Assembly (NCBI RefSeq): GCF_021184025.1
Contig: NZ_CP036537.1
Location: 2,418,001-2,482,000 of the forward strand
Origin: Rhodopseudomonas boonkerdii
Lineage (GTDB): Bacteria > Pseudomonadota > Alphaproteobacteria > Rhizobiales > Xanthobacteraceae
DNA: 64,000 nucleotides
Direction of reading: 5' to 3'
A program made the translations under genes and the position numbers. The notes beneath the pieces are model-generated. The model did no database searches. It was not told the DNA's origin and worked only from the letters and a program-made list of their open reading frames with translations. Positions 37,078-46,967 of the stretch are shown one piece after another (position 1 is the stretch's first letter; the number at the start of each line of letters is the position of its first letter).

Positions 37078-38769
37078 ATGCTTGCTCGTATGTCTATCCG
37101 CGCCAAGATTTCAATCGTTGTGACGTTCCTTCTGCTGTCCATGGGCGGGCTCGGGATGCTCGCCATCGCGAAGATGCGGTCGATCAACGCGAATACAGTG
37201 GATATCCAGACCAACTGGCTGCCGAGCGTTCGGGTGCTGGGCGAGCTGCGGGCGGGGGTGACCACTTATCGCAATGTGATCCGCCAACACATGCTCGCAG
37301 AGTCGTTGGAGGAAAAGCTGGCCAACGAGAAGACGCTTGAGACGGTGGTGGCCAACAACATGCGCCTGCGTGCGAACTATGAGAAGCTCATCACGTCGCC
37401 CGCAGAGCGTGCCCTTTACGAAGAATGGGGCCGGGTGTGGGACACCTACAAGCAAGGGACGCTCGAGGTGATGGAGCTTTCGCGCAAGGCTGCCGGTAAG
37501 ATGCCGCAAGAAGCCAACGCGCTGAATACCAAGACCGTCAATCCGATTGGCCTCAAAGCCGATGAGCTGCTCATCAAGGACATTGAACTGAACACCAAAG
37601 GCTCTGACGCCGCTGGCTTGGAGGCGGAGGCGAGCTATAACAGCGCGTTCATGCTTGTTATGACCATCCTTGCCATCGCAGCCGTGGTCGGCATTGGCAT
37701 CAGCGTCTATCTCGTGCGTGACGTGGCCAGCGGCATCTCCTCGATCGTGAGGCCGATGCAGGCGCTTGGTGCTGGCGATCTGGACGCGCATGTGCCGCAT
37801 CAGGGCATGAAGACCGAGATGGGCACCATGGGCGACGCATTGCAGGTGTTCAAGCAGGCGTTGATCGACAAGCGCGCCGCAGATCAGGCGGCTGCAGCCG
37901 ATGCCGAGGCCAAGATCGAGCGCGGTCGCCGCGTCGATCAGATCACCCGCGACTTCGAGGCGATGATTGGCGAGGTCGTCGAGACCGTCTCTTCGGCATC
38001 GACAGAACTCGAGGCTTCGGCCGGAACGTTGACGGCGACGGCTGAACGCGCGCAGGAACTGACCACGTCGGTTGCCGCTGCATCGGAACAGGCGTCCACC
38101 AATGTTCAGTCGGTGGCTTCGGCAACTGAGGAAATGGCGTCGTCGATCAACGAGATCAGCCGCCAGGTGCAGGAGTCGGCCAACATTGCGGGACAGGCTG
38201 TGGATCAGGCGCGACAGACCAACGATCGCGTCAGTGAACTGGCCACGGCCGCAGCGCGCATCGGCGATGTGGTCGAGCTGATCAACAATATCGCCGGGCA
38301 GACCAATTTGCTGGCCCTCAACGCCACGATTGAAGCGGCCCGTGCTGGGGAGGCCGGCCGCGGCTTCGCAGTGGTGGCGTCGGAAGTGAAGGCGCTGGCC
38401 GAGCAGACCGCCAAGGCGACCGGCGAAATCTCGACCCAGATCGCGGGTATCCAGGCAGCAACGCAAGAGTCGGTCGGCGCCATCAAGGAGATTGGCGACA
38501 CCATCGGACGCATGTCCGAGATCGCCTCGACCATTGCCTCGGCCGTTGAAGAGCAAGGGGCGGCCACGCAGGAGATCTCGCGGAACGTTCAGCAGGCGGC
38601 GCAGGGGACGATGCAGGTATCGTCCAACATCACCGACGTGCAGCGCGGCGCCAGTGAGACAGGCTCTGCCTCGTCGCAAGTTCTCTCGGCGGCGCAGTCG
38701 CTGTCTTCGGACAGCACCCGGCTGAAGGTTGAGGTCAGCAACTTCCTGAATGCTGTCCGCGCCGCCTGA
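37078..38769 (+). CDS. Methyl-accepting chemotaxis protein (copy 1)
   Basis: A 563-aa chemoreceptor. N-terminal helix ([20 protein letters not shown]), a periplasmic four-helix-bundle-type sensor to about residue 190, a second membrane helix ([20 protein letters not shown] near 198), HAMP ([16 protein letters not shown]), then the signalling domain with the hairpin tip [20 protein letters not shown]. It reports to CheA/CheW in the inner membrane. The ATG 37078 start gives [13 protein letters not shown]; the longer frame to 36964 is not credible. The 3' 1.1 kb is nearly identical to the next gene. Ligand unknown. Confidence 0.92.
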   Translation: MLARMSIRAKISIVVTFLLLSMGGLGMLAIAKMRSINANTVDIQTNWLPSVRVLGELRAGVTTYRNVIRQHMLAESLEEKLANEKTLETVVANNMRLRANYEKLITSPAERALYEEWGRVWDTYKQGTLEVMELSRKAAGKMPQEANALNTKTVNPIGLKADELLIKDIELNTKGSDAAGLEAEASYNSAFMLVMTILAIAAVVGIGISVYLVRDVASGISSIVRPMQALGAGDLDAHVPHQGMKTEMGTMGDALQVFKQALIDKRAADQAAAADAEAKIERGRRVDQITRDFEAMIGEVVETVSSASTELEASAGTLTATAERAQELTTSVAAASEQASTNVQSVASATEEMASSINEISRQVQESANIAGQAVDQARQTNDRVSELATAAARIGDVVELINNIAGQTNLLALNATIEAARAGEAGRGFAVVASEVKALAEQTAKATGEISTQIAGIQAATQESVGAIKEIGDTIGRMSEIASTIASAVEEQGAATQEISRNVQQAAQGTMQVSSNITDVQRGASETGSASSQVLSAAQSLSSDSTRLKVEVSNFLNAVRAA

Positions 38770-38820
38770 TCCGCGCCATCCTCCGCTATGACATCACAGC
38801 CGGCGCATCAGCGCCGGCTT
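37703..38820 (+). repeat. 1.1-kb near-identical direct repeat, copy A (MCP signalling domain plus terminator)
   Basis: From GCGTCTATCTCGTG to GCGCCGGCTT it matches 39677-40794 at a constant offset of 1974 bases with no indels. It covers HAMP, signalling domain, stop and terminator stem. Divergence is concentrated in about 100 bases near 38173-38274. Confidence 0.92.
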
Positions 38821-38823
38821 TTT
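38798..38823 (+). terminator. Rho-independent terminator of the first chemoreceptor gene
   Basis: AGCCGGCGC-ATCA-GCGCCGGCT followed by TTTT: a perfect 9-bp GC-rich stem with tetraloop and T-tract, 29 bases after the stop. Confidence 0.9.
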
Positions 38824-39048
38824 CATGCGCGACCAAATTACGCATGTCTGGAGATGGGCTGGATACGGCGCCGCCGGTTTCATTCCACCTTTCCTTAACC
38901 ATGACTGATATCAATGGGTGGAGCGCGAAGGCTCCGCATGATGCGGCCAGCTCCGCACAGATCAGCGTTATCAACGCGGCTGCGCTTATTTGAGACGAAA
39001 ATCACCGTCGATCTTGCCAACGATCTTTAGTCGAAGGAACGATGACTC

Positions 39049-40743
39049 ATGTTTGCTCGCTTTTCCATTCGCAATAAAATCACCATCGTCATTTCGCTGC
39101 TTCTAGTGGCCATAATCGGCATGGGCCTGCTTGCCGTCGCCAAGATGCGTGCCATCAACGTCAAAACCGTCGAAATCCAGGCTGGTTGGCTACCGAGTGT
39201 ACGTGCGCTCGGTGAGTTGCACGCCGCCGCCAGCAATTATCGCGGTACGTTGCGCGGTCATCTGCTGTCAGACACCGTCGAAGGAAAGGAATCTTTCGAA
39301 CAGCGCATGCAGACGCAGATGGATCGGGTCAACGAGATCCGGCAAACTTATCAGAAGCTCATCACGTCTCCGGAGAAGCGCGCGATGTACGATGAATGGG
39401 CGCGCGAATGGGAGGAGTACACCGGGATTGCACGAGAGGTGATTGCGCTGTCTCGTAAATACAAGGCTGGTGAATTTCCCGCCGATGCGATCAGACTGAA
39501 TGAGACCAGAGGAATTCCTCAGGGCCGGAAGGCCGATGAACTGCTGAGCAAGAATGTCGAGATGAACAATACGGGCGCGGACAAGGCGGGAGCCGACGCT
39601 GACCAGACCTTTGACGGCGCGTTGCTTGTCATTGTCGCGATCCTCGCCGTTTCGGTTGTTCTAAGTCTTAGCTTAGGCGTCTATCTCGTGCGTGACGTGG
39701 CCAGCGGCATCTCCTCGATCGTGAGGCCGATGCAGGCGCTTGGTGCTGGCGATCTGGACGCGCATGTGCCGCATCAGGGCATGAAGACCGAGATGGGCAC
39801 CATGGGCGACGCATTGCAGGTGTTCAAGCAGGCGTTGATCGACAAGCGCGCCGCAGATCAGGCGGCTGCAGCCGATGCCGAGGCCAAGATCGAGCGCGGT
39901 CGCCGCGTCGATCAGATCACCCGCGACTTCGAGGCGATGATTGGTGAGGTCGTCGAGACCGTATCCTCGGCATCGACAGAACTCGAGGCTTCGGCCGGAA
40001 CGTTGACGGCGACGGCTGAACGCGCGCAGGAACTGACCACGTCGGTTGCCGCTGCATCGGAACAGGCGTCCACCAATGTTCAGTCGGTGGCTTCGGCAAC
40101 CGAGGAAATGGCGTCGTCGATCAACGAGATCAGCCGCCAGGTGCAGGATTCCGCGAACATTGCGGGGCAGGCTGTGCAGCAAGCGCGCATCACCAATGAC
40201 CGTGTCAGCGATTTGGCGAGTGCGGCCGCGCGGATCGGAGATGTGGTGGAGCTGATCAACAATATCGCCGGGCAGACCAATTTGCTGGCCCTCAACGCCA
40301 CGATTGAAGCGGCCCGTGCTGGGGAGGCCGGCCGCGGCTTCGCAGTGGTGGCGTCGGAAGTGAAGGCACTGGCCGAGCAGACCGCCAAGGCGACTGGCGA
40401 AATCTCGACCCAGATCGCGGATATCCAGGCAGCGACGCAGGAGTCCGTCGGTGCCATCAAGGAGATTGGCGACACCATCGGACGCATGTCCGAGATCGCC
40501 TCGACCATTGCCTCGGCCGTTGAAGAGCAAGGGGCGGCCACGCAGGAGATCTCGCGCAATGTTCAGCAGGCGGCGCAGGGGACGATGCAGGTATCGTCCA
40601 ACATTGCCCATGTCCAGCGCGGCGCCAGCGAGACAGGCTCTGCCTCGTCGCAAGTTCTCTCGGCGGCGCAGTCGCTGTCTTCGGACAGCACCCGGCTGAA
40701 GGTTGAGGTCAGCAACTTCCTGAACGCTGTCCGCGCCGCCTGA
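39049..40743 (+). CDS. Methyl-accepting chemotaxis protein (copy 2)
   Basis: A 564-aa chemoreceptor with the same plan as copy 1. Membrane helix [20 protein letters not shown], a diverged periplasmic sensor ([37 protein letters not shown]), second helix [20 protein letters not shown], then HAMP and the signalling region, which are virtually identical to copy 1. Different sensors on a shared output imply two ligands feeding one chemotaxis pathway. ATG 39049 follows CGAAGGAACG. The gene ends in a copy of the neighbour's terminator stem without the T-tract. Confidence 0.92.
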   Translation: MFARFSIRNKITIVISLLLVAIIGMGLLAVAKMRAINVKTVEIQAGWLPSVRALGELHAAASNYRGTLRGHLLSDTVEGKESFEQRMQTQMDRVNEIRQTYQKLITSPEKRAMYDEWAREWEEYTGIAREVIALSRKYKAGEFPADAIRLNETRGIPQGRKADELLSKNVEMNNTGADKAGADADQTFDGALLVIVAILAVSVVLSLSLGVYLVRDVASGISSIVRPMQALGAGDLDAHVPHQGMKTEMGTMGDALQVFKQALIDKRAADQAAAADAEAKIERGRRVDQITRDFEAMIGEVVETVSSASTELEASAGTLTATAERAQELTTSVAAASEQASTNVQSVASATEEMASSINEISRQVQDSANIAGQAVQQARITNDRVSDLASAAARIGDVVELINNIAGQTNLLALNATIEAARAGEAGRGFAVVASEVKALAEQTAKATGEISTQIADIQAATQESVGAIKEIGDTIGRMSEIASTIASAVEEQGAATQEISRNVQQAAQGTMQVSSNIAHVQRGASETGSASSQVLSAAQSLSSDSTRLKVEVSNFLNAVRAA

Positions 40744-40794
40744 TCCGCGCCATCCTCCGCTATGACATCACAGCCGGCGCATCAGCGCCGGCTT
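39677..40794 (+). repeat. 1.1-kb near-identical direct repeat, copy B
   Basis: Partner of 37703-38820. The identity stops at 40794 in the middle of the terminator T-run, which shows where the duplicated or converted tract ended. Confidence 0.92.
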
Positions 40795-40932
40795 GTGGGC
40801 TCGATCGAAGGCCTGAATCTGAAAGAAGTCATCCTGCTGCTGTTGTCGACCGGTTGCGAACCGGTCTGGATCAATAATGCCCAGATTGACATCCGGTTGA
40901 TCGGCATCAAAGGCAGCACCAGGGAAGCCTGA
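40795..40932 (+). other. Possible truncated reading frame at the repeat junction
   Basis: GTG 40795 opens a 45-codon frame ending TGA 40932 (VGSIEGLNLKEVILLLLSTG then CEPVWINNAQIDIRL). About three quarters of third positions are G or C. It starts exactly where the duplicated chemoreceptor tract ends, so it could be the remaining 3' end of a gene overwritten by the duplication. No family recognised; may be chance. Confidence 0.2.
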
Positions 40933-40969
40933 TGCGCGAGGCGACAGCGCAATGGTCAAGGTCTGAACG

Positions 40970-43900
40970 TCATTCCGCAGCCTGTTTGGCGAGACGGTCC
41001 TCAACCTGCGGGGGAGGCTTGGTGGTTGGGCCGCGGCTCCAGTCGGACATCGCGTTCGCGAGCTTGTCGAGATAGACATACACCACCGGGGTCGTGAAAA
41101 GCGTCAGGGCTTGGCTCACGATCAAGCCGCCGACCATGGCATAGCCGAGTGGCTGCCGGATCTCGGAGCCGGTGCCGGTACCTAGCATCAGCGGCACCCC
41201 GCCGAGCAGCGCCGCCATCGTCGTCATCATAATCGGACGAAAGCGTAGCAACGCCGCCTTGCGGATCGCCGCTTCCGCTTCGATATGTTCGTCGCGTTCA
41301 GCGACAATTGCGAAATCCACCAGCATGATGCCGTTCTTCTTCACGATACCGATCAGCAGAATGATTCCGATCAGCGCGATCAGGCTGAAATCGAAGCCGA
41401 ATGCCATCAGGATCGCCAGCGCACCCACTCCAGCCGAGGGCAGGGTTGAGAGGATGGTCAGCGGATGGATATAGCTCTCGTAGAGAATGCCGAGGATCAG
41501 ATAGACCACGATCAGGGCCGCGACGATCAGTAGCGGTACCGTGGACAGCGACTGCTGAAACGCCTGTGCTGTGCCCTGGAAAGTCCCCCGCAGCGTGGCT
41601 GGGGCATTTAGCTCCTGCATCGCGGCCTGTACGGCGTCGGTCGCCTGGCCGAGTGCCACGCCTTGAGCGAGATTGAAGCTGATGGTAATGGCCGGGAACT
41701 GGCCCTGATGGCTGATCGAGAGAGGTCGCACCGGGACTGTCGTCCATTTGACGAAAGCGGAGAGCGGCACTTGGTCGCCGGTGGTCGGCGACTTGATGTA
41801 GATTTTATCGAGCGTATCGAGCTTGCCTTGCAGCTCCGGCAGGATTTCCAAGATGACATGATAGCTGTTCAGCTGCGTGAAGAACTGTGCGATCTGCCGC
41901 TGACCGAATGAATCATAAAGCGTGTCATCGATCAGCTGCGGCGAGATACCGAAGCGCGAGGCGTTGTCGCGATCTATGCTGAGCGTCAGCGTCGTGCCTT
42001 TGGTTTGCTGGTCGGTGGCGACGTCACGCAATTCCGGCAAGGTCTGCATCTTGGCGAGGATCTTTGGCGCCCATTCGTTCAGCTCGGCGAGATTGGAGTC
42101 TTGCAGTGTATATTCGAACTGTGTGCGGGTTGCGCGACCGCCGAGGCGAACATCTTGTGCCGCTTGCATAAACAGCCTTGCACCTTCGACTTTCTCGAGC
42201 TGGGGTCTCAGCCGCGCGATGATCTGCTGCGCCGAGGCTGAGCGCTCGTCGCGGGGTTTGAGCGTGATGAACATCCGGCCGGTATTGAGTGCGCCGTTAT
42301 TGCCGCCGATCGCCATGGCGACGGTGGCGACATCGGGATCGGCCTGCACGATCTTGCCGAGCTCTTCCTGATGTTTGCGCATATCGGCGAACGAGATGTC
42401 CTGCGCGGCCTCCGACGATGCGGTGATCAGGCCCGTATCCTGCTGCGGGAAGAACCCTTTCGGGATGATGACGAATAGATAGACGGACAGCGCCACCGTG
42501 GCGAAGAACACCATCAGCGTGGTCAGCCGCCAGCGCAACACGATGTCGAGCCCGCGTTCATAGGCACGCAGCATGGCATCGAACACATTCTCGCTCATCT
42601 GGTAGAAGCGGCCGTGTCTGGCGTGCTTTTCGTCGCGCAGGAAGCGCGAGGCCATCATTGGGGTCAGGGTCAGCGAGACGACCAGCGACACGAAGATCGC
42701 CATGGTCAGGGTGATGGCGAATTCGCGGAAAAGGCGGCCGATGATGCCGCCCATCAGAAGCAGCGGAATTAGCACGGCGACGAGCGAGATGGATATCGAT
42801 ACGATGGTGAATCCGATCTCGCCGGCTCCCTTGAGGGCAGCAGCCATGGGCGTCTCGCCTTCCTCGATATAGCGGGTGATGTTTTCCAGCATCACGATGG
42901 CATCGTCGACCACGAAACCGACGGAGATAGTGAGGGCCATCAGCGAGAGATTGTCGAGCGTATAGCCGAACACCCACATCAGCGCGCATGCGCCGAGCAG
43001 CGCCAGTGGCACCGTGATGCTGGGAATGATGGTCGCCCAGACATTGCGCAGAAAGATGAAGATCACCATCACCACGAGGGCAATGGTGAGCATCAATGTG
43101 AACTGCACATCCTGCACCGCGGCTCGGATGGTCTCGGTACGATCGCTCAGTACCTTGATCTTCACCGCCGGAGGGATCGCCGCGACGAGACGCGGCAGTT
43201 CGGCCTTGATCTTGTCGACGGTGTCGATGACGTTGGCGCCGGGTTGCTTGAAGATCACCAGGAACACGCCGCGCTTGCCATTGGCCCAGGCCGCCTGCTT
43301 GGCATCCTCGGGGCCGGTCACCGCGTGGCCGATATCGCGGACGCGCAGCGGACCGCCATTGCGATAAGCGATGATAACGTCGTTCCAGTCTTTCGACTCC
43401 GGCAACTGGTCGTTGGCATAAATCGTATAACTGCGCGTGGCGCCGTCGATATTGCCCTTCGGGCTATCGACTGTCGTGACGGCCAGCTGGGTGCGGATGT
43501 CTTCGAGGCCGAGGCCTTTGGTGACGAGTTTGGCAGGATCGATCTGGATACGGATCGCCGGTTTCTGTTGACCGCCGATGGTCACCTGGGCCACGCCATT
43601 GATCTGGCTGATCTGTTGGGCGAGCTGCGCATCGACGCTGTCGCTCACGGTCGTGATCGGCAGCGTGTCGGATGTCGCCGATAGCAGCATGATCGGCGAG
43701 TCCGCGGGGTTCACCTTGCGATATGTCGGCGGCAAGGGGAGGCTCTTCGGCAATTGGCCGCTGGCGGCATTGATGGCGGCCTGCACGTCATTGGCGGCGC
43801 CGTCGATGGAACGGCTGAGATCGAACTGGATCGTCACCGCCGCTGTGCCGAGCGAACTGGTGGACGTCATCTGCGCCACACCGGGGATTTGCGCGAATTG

Positions 43901-44113
43901 CCGTTCAAGCGGCTGCGCCACGGACGATGCCATGGTCTCGGGGCTGGCGCCGGGCAGCGTGGCCGAAATCTGGATGGTCGGGAAATCCACTTGCGGCAGC
44001 GGTGCCACCGGGAGCATGGGATAGGAGACGAGGCCAACGAACAGGATGCCGGCCATCAGGAGCGATGTGGCGATCGGGTAGCGGATGAACGGTGTTGAGA
44101 TGCCCCCGTTCAT
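40970..44113 (-). CDS. RND-family multidrug efflux permease (MdtB/AcrB-like)
   Basis: A 1047-aa proton-driven efflux pump of the inner membrane. It has the full HAE-1 plan: start FIRYPIATSLLMAGILFVGL, two large periplasmic loops, the Asp-Asp pair in GFVVDDAIVMLENITR near 405, and the relay Lys in VKKNGIMLVDFAIV near 937. Substrates are unknown; the sequence is closer to the MdtBC/heteromeric branch than to AcrB by its SPTTGDQVPLSAF and LNNPATLRG-like loops, which is a judgment. It overlaps nothing and starts three bases after the adaptor gene on the minus strand. Confidence 0.93.
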   Translation of the reverse strand: MNGGISTPFIRYPIATSLLMAGILFVGLVSYPMLPVAPLPQVDFPTIQISATLPGASPETMASSVAQPLERQFAQIPGVAQMTSTSSLGTAAVTIQFDLSRSIDGAANDVQAAINAASGQLPKSLPLPPTYRKVNPADSPIMLLSATSDTLPITTVSDSVDAQLAQQISQINGVAQVTIGGQQKPAIRIQIDPAKLVTKGLGLEDIRTQLAVTTVDSPKGNIDGATRSYTIYANDQLPESKDWNDVIIAYRNGGPLRVRDIGHAVTGPEDAKQAAWANGKRGVFLVIFKQPGANVIDTVDKIKAELPRLVAAIPPAVKIKVLSDRTETIRAAVQDVQFTLMLTIALVVMVIFIFLRNVWATIIPSITVPLALLGACALMWVFGYTLDNLSLMALTISVGFVVDDAIVMLENITRYIEEGETPMAAALKGAGEIGFTIVSISISLVAVLIPLLLMGGIIGRLFREFAITLTMAIFVSLVVSLTLTPMMASRFLRDEKHARHGRFYQMSENVFDAMLRAYERGLDIVLRWRLTTLMVFFATVALSVYLFVIIPKGFFPQQDTGLITASSEAAQDISFADMRKHQEELGKIVQADPDVATVAMAIGGNNGALNTGRMFITLKPRDERSASAQQIIARLRPQLEKVEGARLFMQAAQDVRLGGRATRTQFEYTLQDSNLAELNEWAPKILAKMQTLPELRDVATDQQTKGTTLTLSIDRDNASRFGISPQLIDDTLYDSFGQRQIAQFFTQLNSYHVILEILPELQGKLDTLDKIYIKSPTTGDQVPLSAFVKWTTVPVRPLSISHQGQFPAITISFNLAQGVALGQATDAVQAAMQELNAPATLRGTFQGTAQAFQQSLSTVPLLIVAALIVVYLILGILYESYIHPLTILSTLPSAGVGALAILMAFGFDFSLIALIGIILLIGIVKKNGIMLVDFAIVAERDEHIEAEAAIRKAALLRFRPIMMTTMAALLGGVPLMLGTGTGSEIRQPLGYAMVGGLIVSQALTLFTTPVVYVYLDKLANAMSDWSRGPTTKPPPQVEDRLAKQAAE

Positions 44114-44116
44114 GGC

Positions 44117-45274
44117 TCACTGCTCCTTCGCGACATCGGCGGATGCCACAGCAGACGCGACCACCGAGCCCGGCTGCACTTTGTATTGGCCGGCAACGAT
44201 CACGCGGTCGCCGGGGGCTAGACCCTCGTCGATGACCGTGCGGCCATCGATGGAGCGGCCGACCTTGATCTTGCGGACCTCGGCCTTGCTGTTGGTGCCG
44301 ACCGCGAAGGCATAAAGGCCGTCGGGGCCGTGCTGCACGGCATCGTCCGGTACGACGGTGGCATTCTGAAGCGTTGTTACCAGCAGACGTGTGGAGACCG
44401 AAAGGCCGGGCCACAACACATGATCCTTGTTGTCGAACACTGCCTTCAGACGGATCGTCCCGCTGGTCGTATCGACCTGATTGTTGACGACGGCGAGCGT
44501 GCCCTTCGACAGCAACCGCTTGCCGTCGCTTGTATAGGCATCGACTTCCAACGGATGCGCGGCAAGCTGCGCGTTGATATCAACGAGATGTTGCTCGGGC
44601 GCGGTAAAGATCACCGCGATCGGTTCGATCTGCGCGATGGTGACAATGCCTGTCTGGGTCGAGGCGTTGACGATGTTGCCTTTGTCGACCTGGCGGAAGC
44701 CGACGACACCGGCAATCGGCGCTTTCACGGTCGTATAGTCGAGTTGCGTTTGCGCATTGGCAATCGCGGCTTCATCCGCCGCGATCTGCGCAGTCAGCTG
44801 CTGCACCGTGGAACGCTGGGTGTCGGTCTGCTGCTTCGTCGCGAATTCGCCGAGTTTTGTATAGCGCTGCAGATCGAGATTGGCATTGGCGAGATTGGCT
44901 TCGTCCTGTGCTTTCTTCGCCTTGGCTTGATCCAGCGTGGCCTGGAAGGGGCGGGGATCGATCTGCGCGAGCAAATCACCTTCCTTGACGATCTGCCCCT
45001 CGGTGAAAGCGATGCGGTCAATCTGGCCATCGACGCGCGTCCGCACAACGACGGTGTTGAAGCCTTGCACGGTGCCGAGCCCGGTCAGATAGACGGGGAA
45101 ATCCGATCTTTCGACTGACGCGATCTTGACCGGAATGGGCGCAGGGCCGCGGCGTTTGTCCGCCTGTGCCTGCGCGCTGCTGCCATTGTAATGCCGCAAG
45201 GCCGCGTAGCCGCCCCCGGCCAAAACGGCCAGCAAAATCAGGCTGATCCAGCGAAAGCGGGGGCGCATGGTCAT
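44117..45274 (-). CDS. RND efflux periplasmic adaptor (MdtA-like membrane fusion protein)
   Basis: A 385-aa adaptor with an N-terminal membrane anchor (FRWISLILLAVLAGGGYAAL), a beta-barrel/lipoyl region (VVRTRVDGQIDRIAFTEGQI, LAQIDPRPFQATLDQAKAKK), an alpha hairpin, and TVKAPIAGVVGFRQVDKGNI on return. It bridges the pump to an outer-membrane channel; no channel gene is adjacent. First gene of the pump operon, followed after three bases by the permease. No regulator is adjacent. Confidence 0.93.
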   Translation of the reverse strand: MTMRPRFRWISLILLAVLAGGGYAALRHYNGSSAQAQADKRRGPAPIPVKIASVERSDFPVYLTGLGTVQGFNTVVVRTRVDGQIDRIAFTEGQIVKEGDLLAQIDPRPFQATLDQAKAKKAQDEANLANANLDLQRYTKLGEFATKQQTDTQRSTVQQLTAQIAADEAAIANAQTQLDYTTVKAPIAGVVGFRQVDKGNIVNASTQTGIVTIAQIEPIAVIFTAPEQHLVDINAQLAAHPLEVDAYTSDGKRLLSKGTLAVVNNQVDTTSGTIRLKAVFDNKDHVLWPGLSVSTRLLVTTLQNATVVPDDAVQHGPDGLYAFAVGTNSKAEVRKIKVGRSIDGRTVIDEGLAPGDRVIVAGQYKVQPGSVVASAVASADVAKEQ

Positions 45275-46080
45275 AAGCGGCTCTTTCGGCTTGCGGCAAC
45301 TGTGCGGCGCGGATCATTTTACCCGGTCCGGTTGCAGCTTCGGAGCCAGTTAAAAACCCGGTTCAATTCTGTAAACACACGACCGCTTGAGAATGTTCAT
45401 CATTGCAAAAACTTCATGTATTCAAGTGTTTCTGCATATTTCCGCCGCTGACAATCGGGGTCGTATGATCTGGCATGACGATGCGGAATGCTGCGCGGCC
45501 AGCCTTGGACTGAGCAATCGTCAATTGACCGCACTTGCGCGTTTTTTGCGCGCAATGCCCCGAAAACGATGCGGCGTCCTTGCGGTGCTCCAGTGGCGTT
45601 CTTGAGGCAGCCGAAAGAGGCGCGCGCAGTTTAGAATGATTTTGATCTGGAGCTATTCAAGCGGAATTGAGTCCATTGGTGTGGGCAAACGACCCACGAT
45701 GCAGTTAAGGACATGACGGGTTCGCAGTCGCGGTATTGCCGTGAGCGCATCACAAGCCATTTCTGGGTCACGCAGCCTTATGACGATGCCCGTTACAGTT
45801 ACATGTTCAGCTTCGTCACCGGGTGACGGCGTAGGTGAGGATGCTTACGCGAGCTTAGCCTGGACTGCTTTGGGACCGCGGTTCGTGAAGGCTGTGAAAG
45901 CAGCCATGCACGACGCGGCTTCTGTGAGCGGGCGCGCTGTGATACGGCATGAATACCCACGGCGCGCGTTCTCTGGGGATGGCGGCGCGCTGCGCTTGCG
46001 TGCCGGACGCGGCGAACCTGAAACGGCCGCATTGGCCGTGTTGATCGACATTCCGTCTGCTACTGGGCCGAGGTATCATC
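45275..46080. other. 806-base divergent intergenic region (efflux operon / exbB)
   Basis: Contains the promoters of the minus-strand efflux operon and of the plus-strand exbB operon. The single protein-like short frame is at 45713-45826 (described separately). A TTTAGAA half-site lies at 45630. The longer frames over 45741-46088 on both strands show no family features and are not believed. Confidence 0.5.
45713..45826 (+). CDS. Possible 37-aa small protein
   Basis: ATG 45713 to TGA 45826 encodes a 37-aa peptide starting MTGSQSRYCRERITSHFWV and ending SYMFSFVTG, rich in aromatic residues, with G/C-ending codons in about 70% of positions. It precedes exbB by 255 bases. No Shine-Dalgarno match of note and no recognised family, including the small HmuP proteins that sometimes accompany haem uptake genes. 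Confidence 0.3.
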   Translation: MTGSQSRYCRERITSHFWVTQPYDDARYSYMFSFVTG

Positions 46081-46965
46081 TTGTTTAGAAACGTTCTTAA
46101 GTTGCTGGCGCTGCTAGCGACGGTCTGGTTCGCATCACCGCTCATCGCGCAGCAGGCGACACCGCCTGCGGCTCCGTCAACGACTGCGCCGGTCACGTCG
46201 AATGCTCCGTCAGCGCCGGCGCTCGCGGGCCCGGCAGCAGCAGAGATCGCCAAAGCGCCGGTGGCGACCGGCGAGCACGATCTGTCCCCATGGGCGATGT
46301 TCATGGGCGCCGATATCATCGTCAAGGCCGTCATGGTCGGTCTCGCGCTTGCCTCGGTGCTCACCTGGACGGTCGGCATCTTCAAGTTCATGGAGCTGAC
46401 CTATTCGACCAACCGCCTGAAGAGCGCGCTCCGCAAGATCGGCGAGTCGCGTTCGCTCGCGGAAGCGCAGATGGCGCTCGGCGACAGGGGGACAGTGCTG
46501 TCGCGTCTGCTCGCCGCTGCGATGCGCGAAGGCAAGATGTCGGCCGGCATTTCCAGTGACGAGGGCATCAAGGAACGCGCGGCGTCGAGCTTCGGCGAAA
46601 TCGTACGCGCCGAGGGCCGCAAGGTCCGCACCGGCATGGGCGCGCTCGCGACCATCGGCGCGATCTCGCCTTTCGTCGGACTGTTCGGCACCGTCTGGGG
46701 CATCATGAACAGTTTTATCGGCATCTCGAAGTCGCAGACGACAAACCTTGCCGTGGTTGCGCCCGGCATTGCCGAAGCGCTGCTCGCCACCGCGATCGGT
46801 CTCGTCGCGGCGATCCCGGCGGTAATCATCTACAATCACTTTGCCCGCGTGACGAGGAACTACATGGAAATCGTCGGCCGCGCGCAGGGCGCCTCGGCGC
46901 GTCTGCTCTCGCGTGATCTCGATCGCACCCATTCCAGCGCTCACATGCGCGCAGCGGCTGAATAA
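46081..46965 (+). CDS. exbB: ExbB, TonB-system energy-transduction protein
   Basis: A 294-aa inner-membrane protein with a signal-like N-terminus (FRNVLKLLALLATVWFASPL), a Pro/Ala-rich periplasmic segment, and three ExbB helices including WAMFMGADIIVKAVMVGLAL, SPFVGLFGTVWGIMNSFIGI and APGIAEALLATAIGLVAAIP. It forms the proton-channel complex with ExbD that powers TonB. TTG 46081 is used: GAGG lies seven bases upstream and no other start is in frame before the upstream stop at 46042. A candidate iron-control palindrome overlaps the first codons. Confidence 0.9.
   Translation: MFRNVLKLLALLATVWFASPLIAQQATPPAAPSTTAPVTSNAPSAPALAGPAAAEIAKAPVATGEHDLSPWAMFMGADIIVKAVMVGLALASVLTWTVGIFKFMELTYSTNRLKSALRKIGESRSLAEAQMALGDRGTVLSRLLAAAMREGKMSAGISSDEGIKERAASSFGEIVRAEGRKVRTGMGALATIGAISPFVGLFGTVWGIMNSFIGISKSQTTNLAVVAPGIAEALLATAIGLVAAIPAVIIYNHFARVTRNYMEIVGRAQGASARLLSRDLDRTHSSAHMRAAAE
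46084..46100. promoter_or_regulatory. Candidate iron control element (Irr box-like palindrome)
   Basis: TTTAGAA-ACG-TTCTTAA, with 6 of 7 symmetric positions. It resembles the TTTAGAA-N3-TTCTAAA pattern bound by Irr in rhizobia and lies over codons 2-7 of exbB. Iron control of exbBD-tonB would be expected for siderophore or haem uptake. Inferred. Confidence 0.45.
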
Positions 46966-46967
46966 TC

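Noticed and set aside
40768..41079. 103-aa minus-strand frame after the second chemoreceptor
   Set aside because: Overlaps the efflux permease in another frame and has random third-position composition.
45741..46088. 115-aa frame upstream of exbB
   Set aside because: No family match, and its 3' end overlaps the exbB ribosome site and start.
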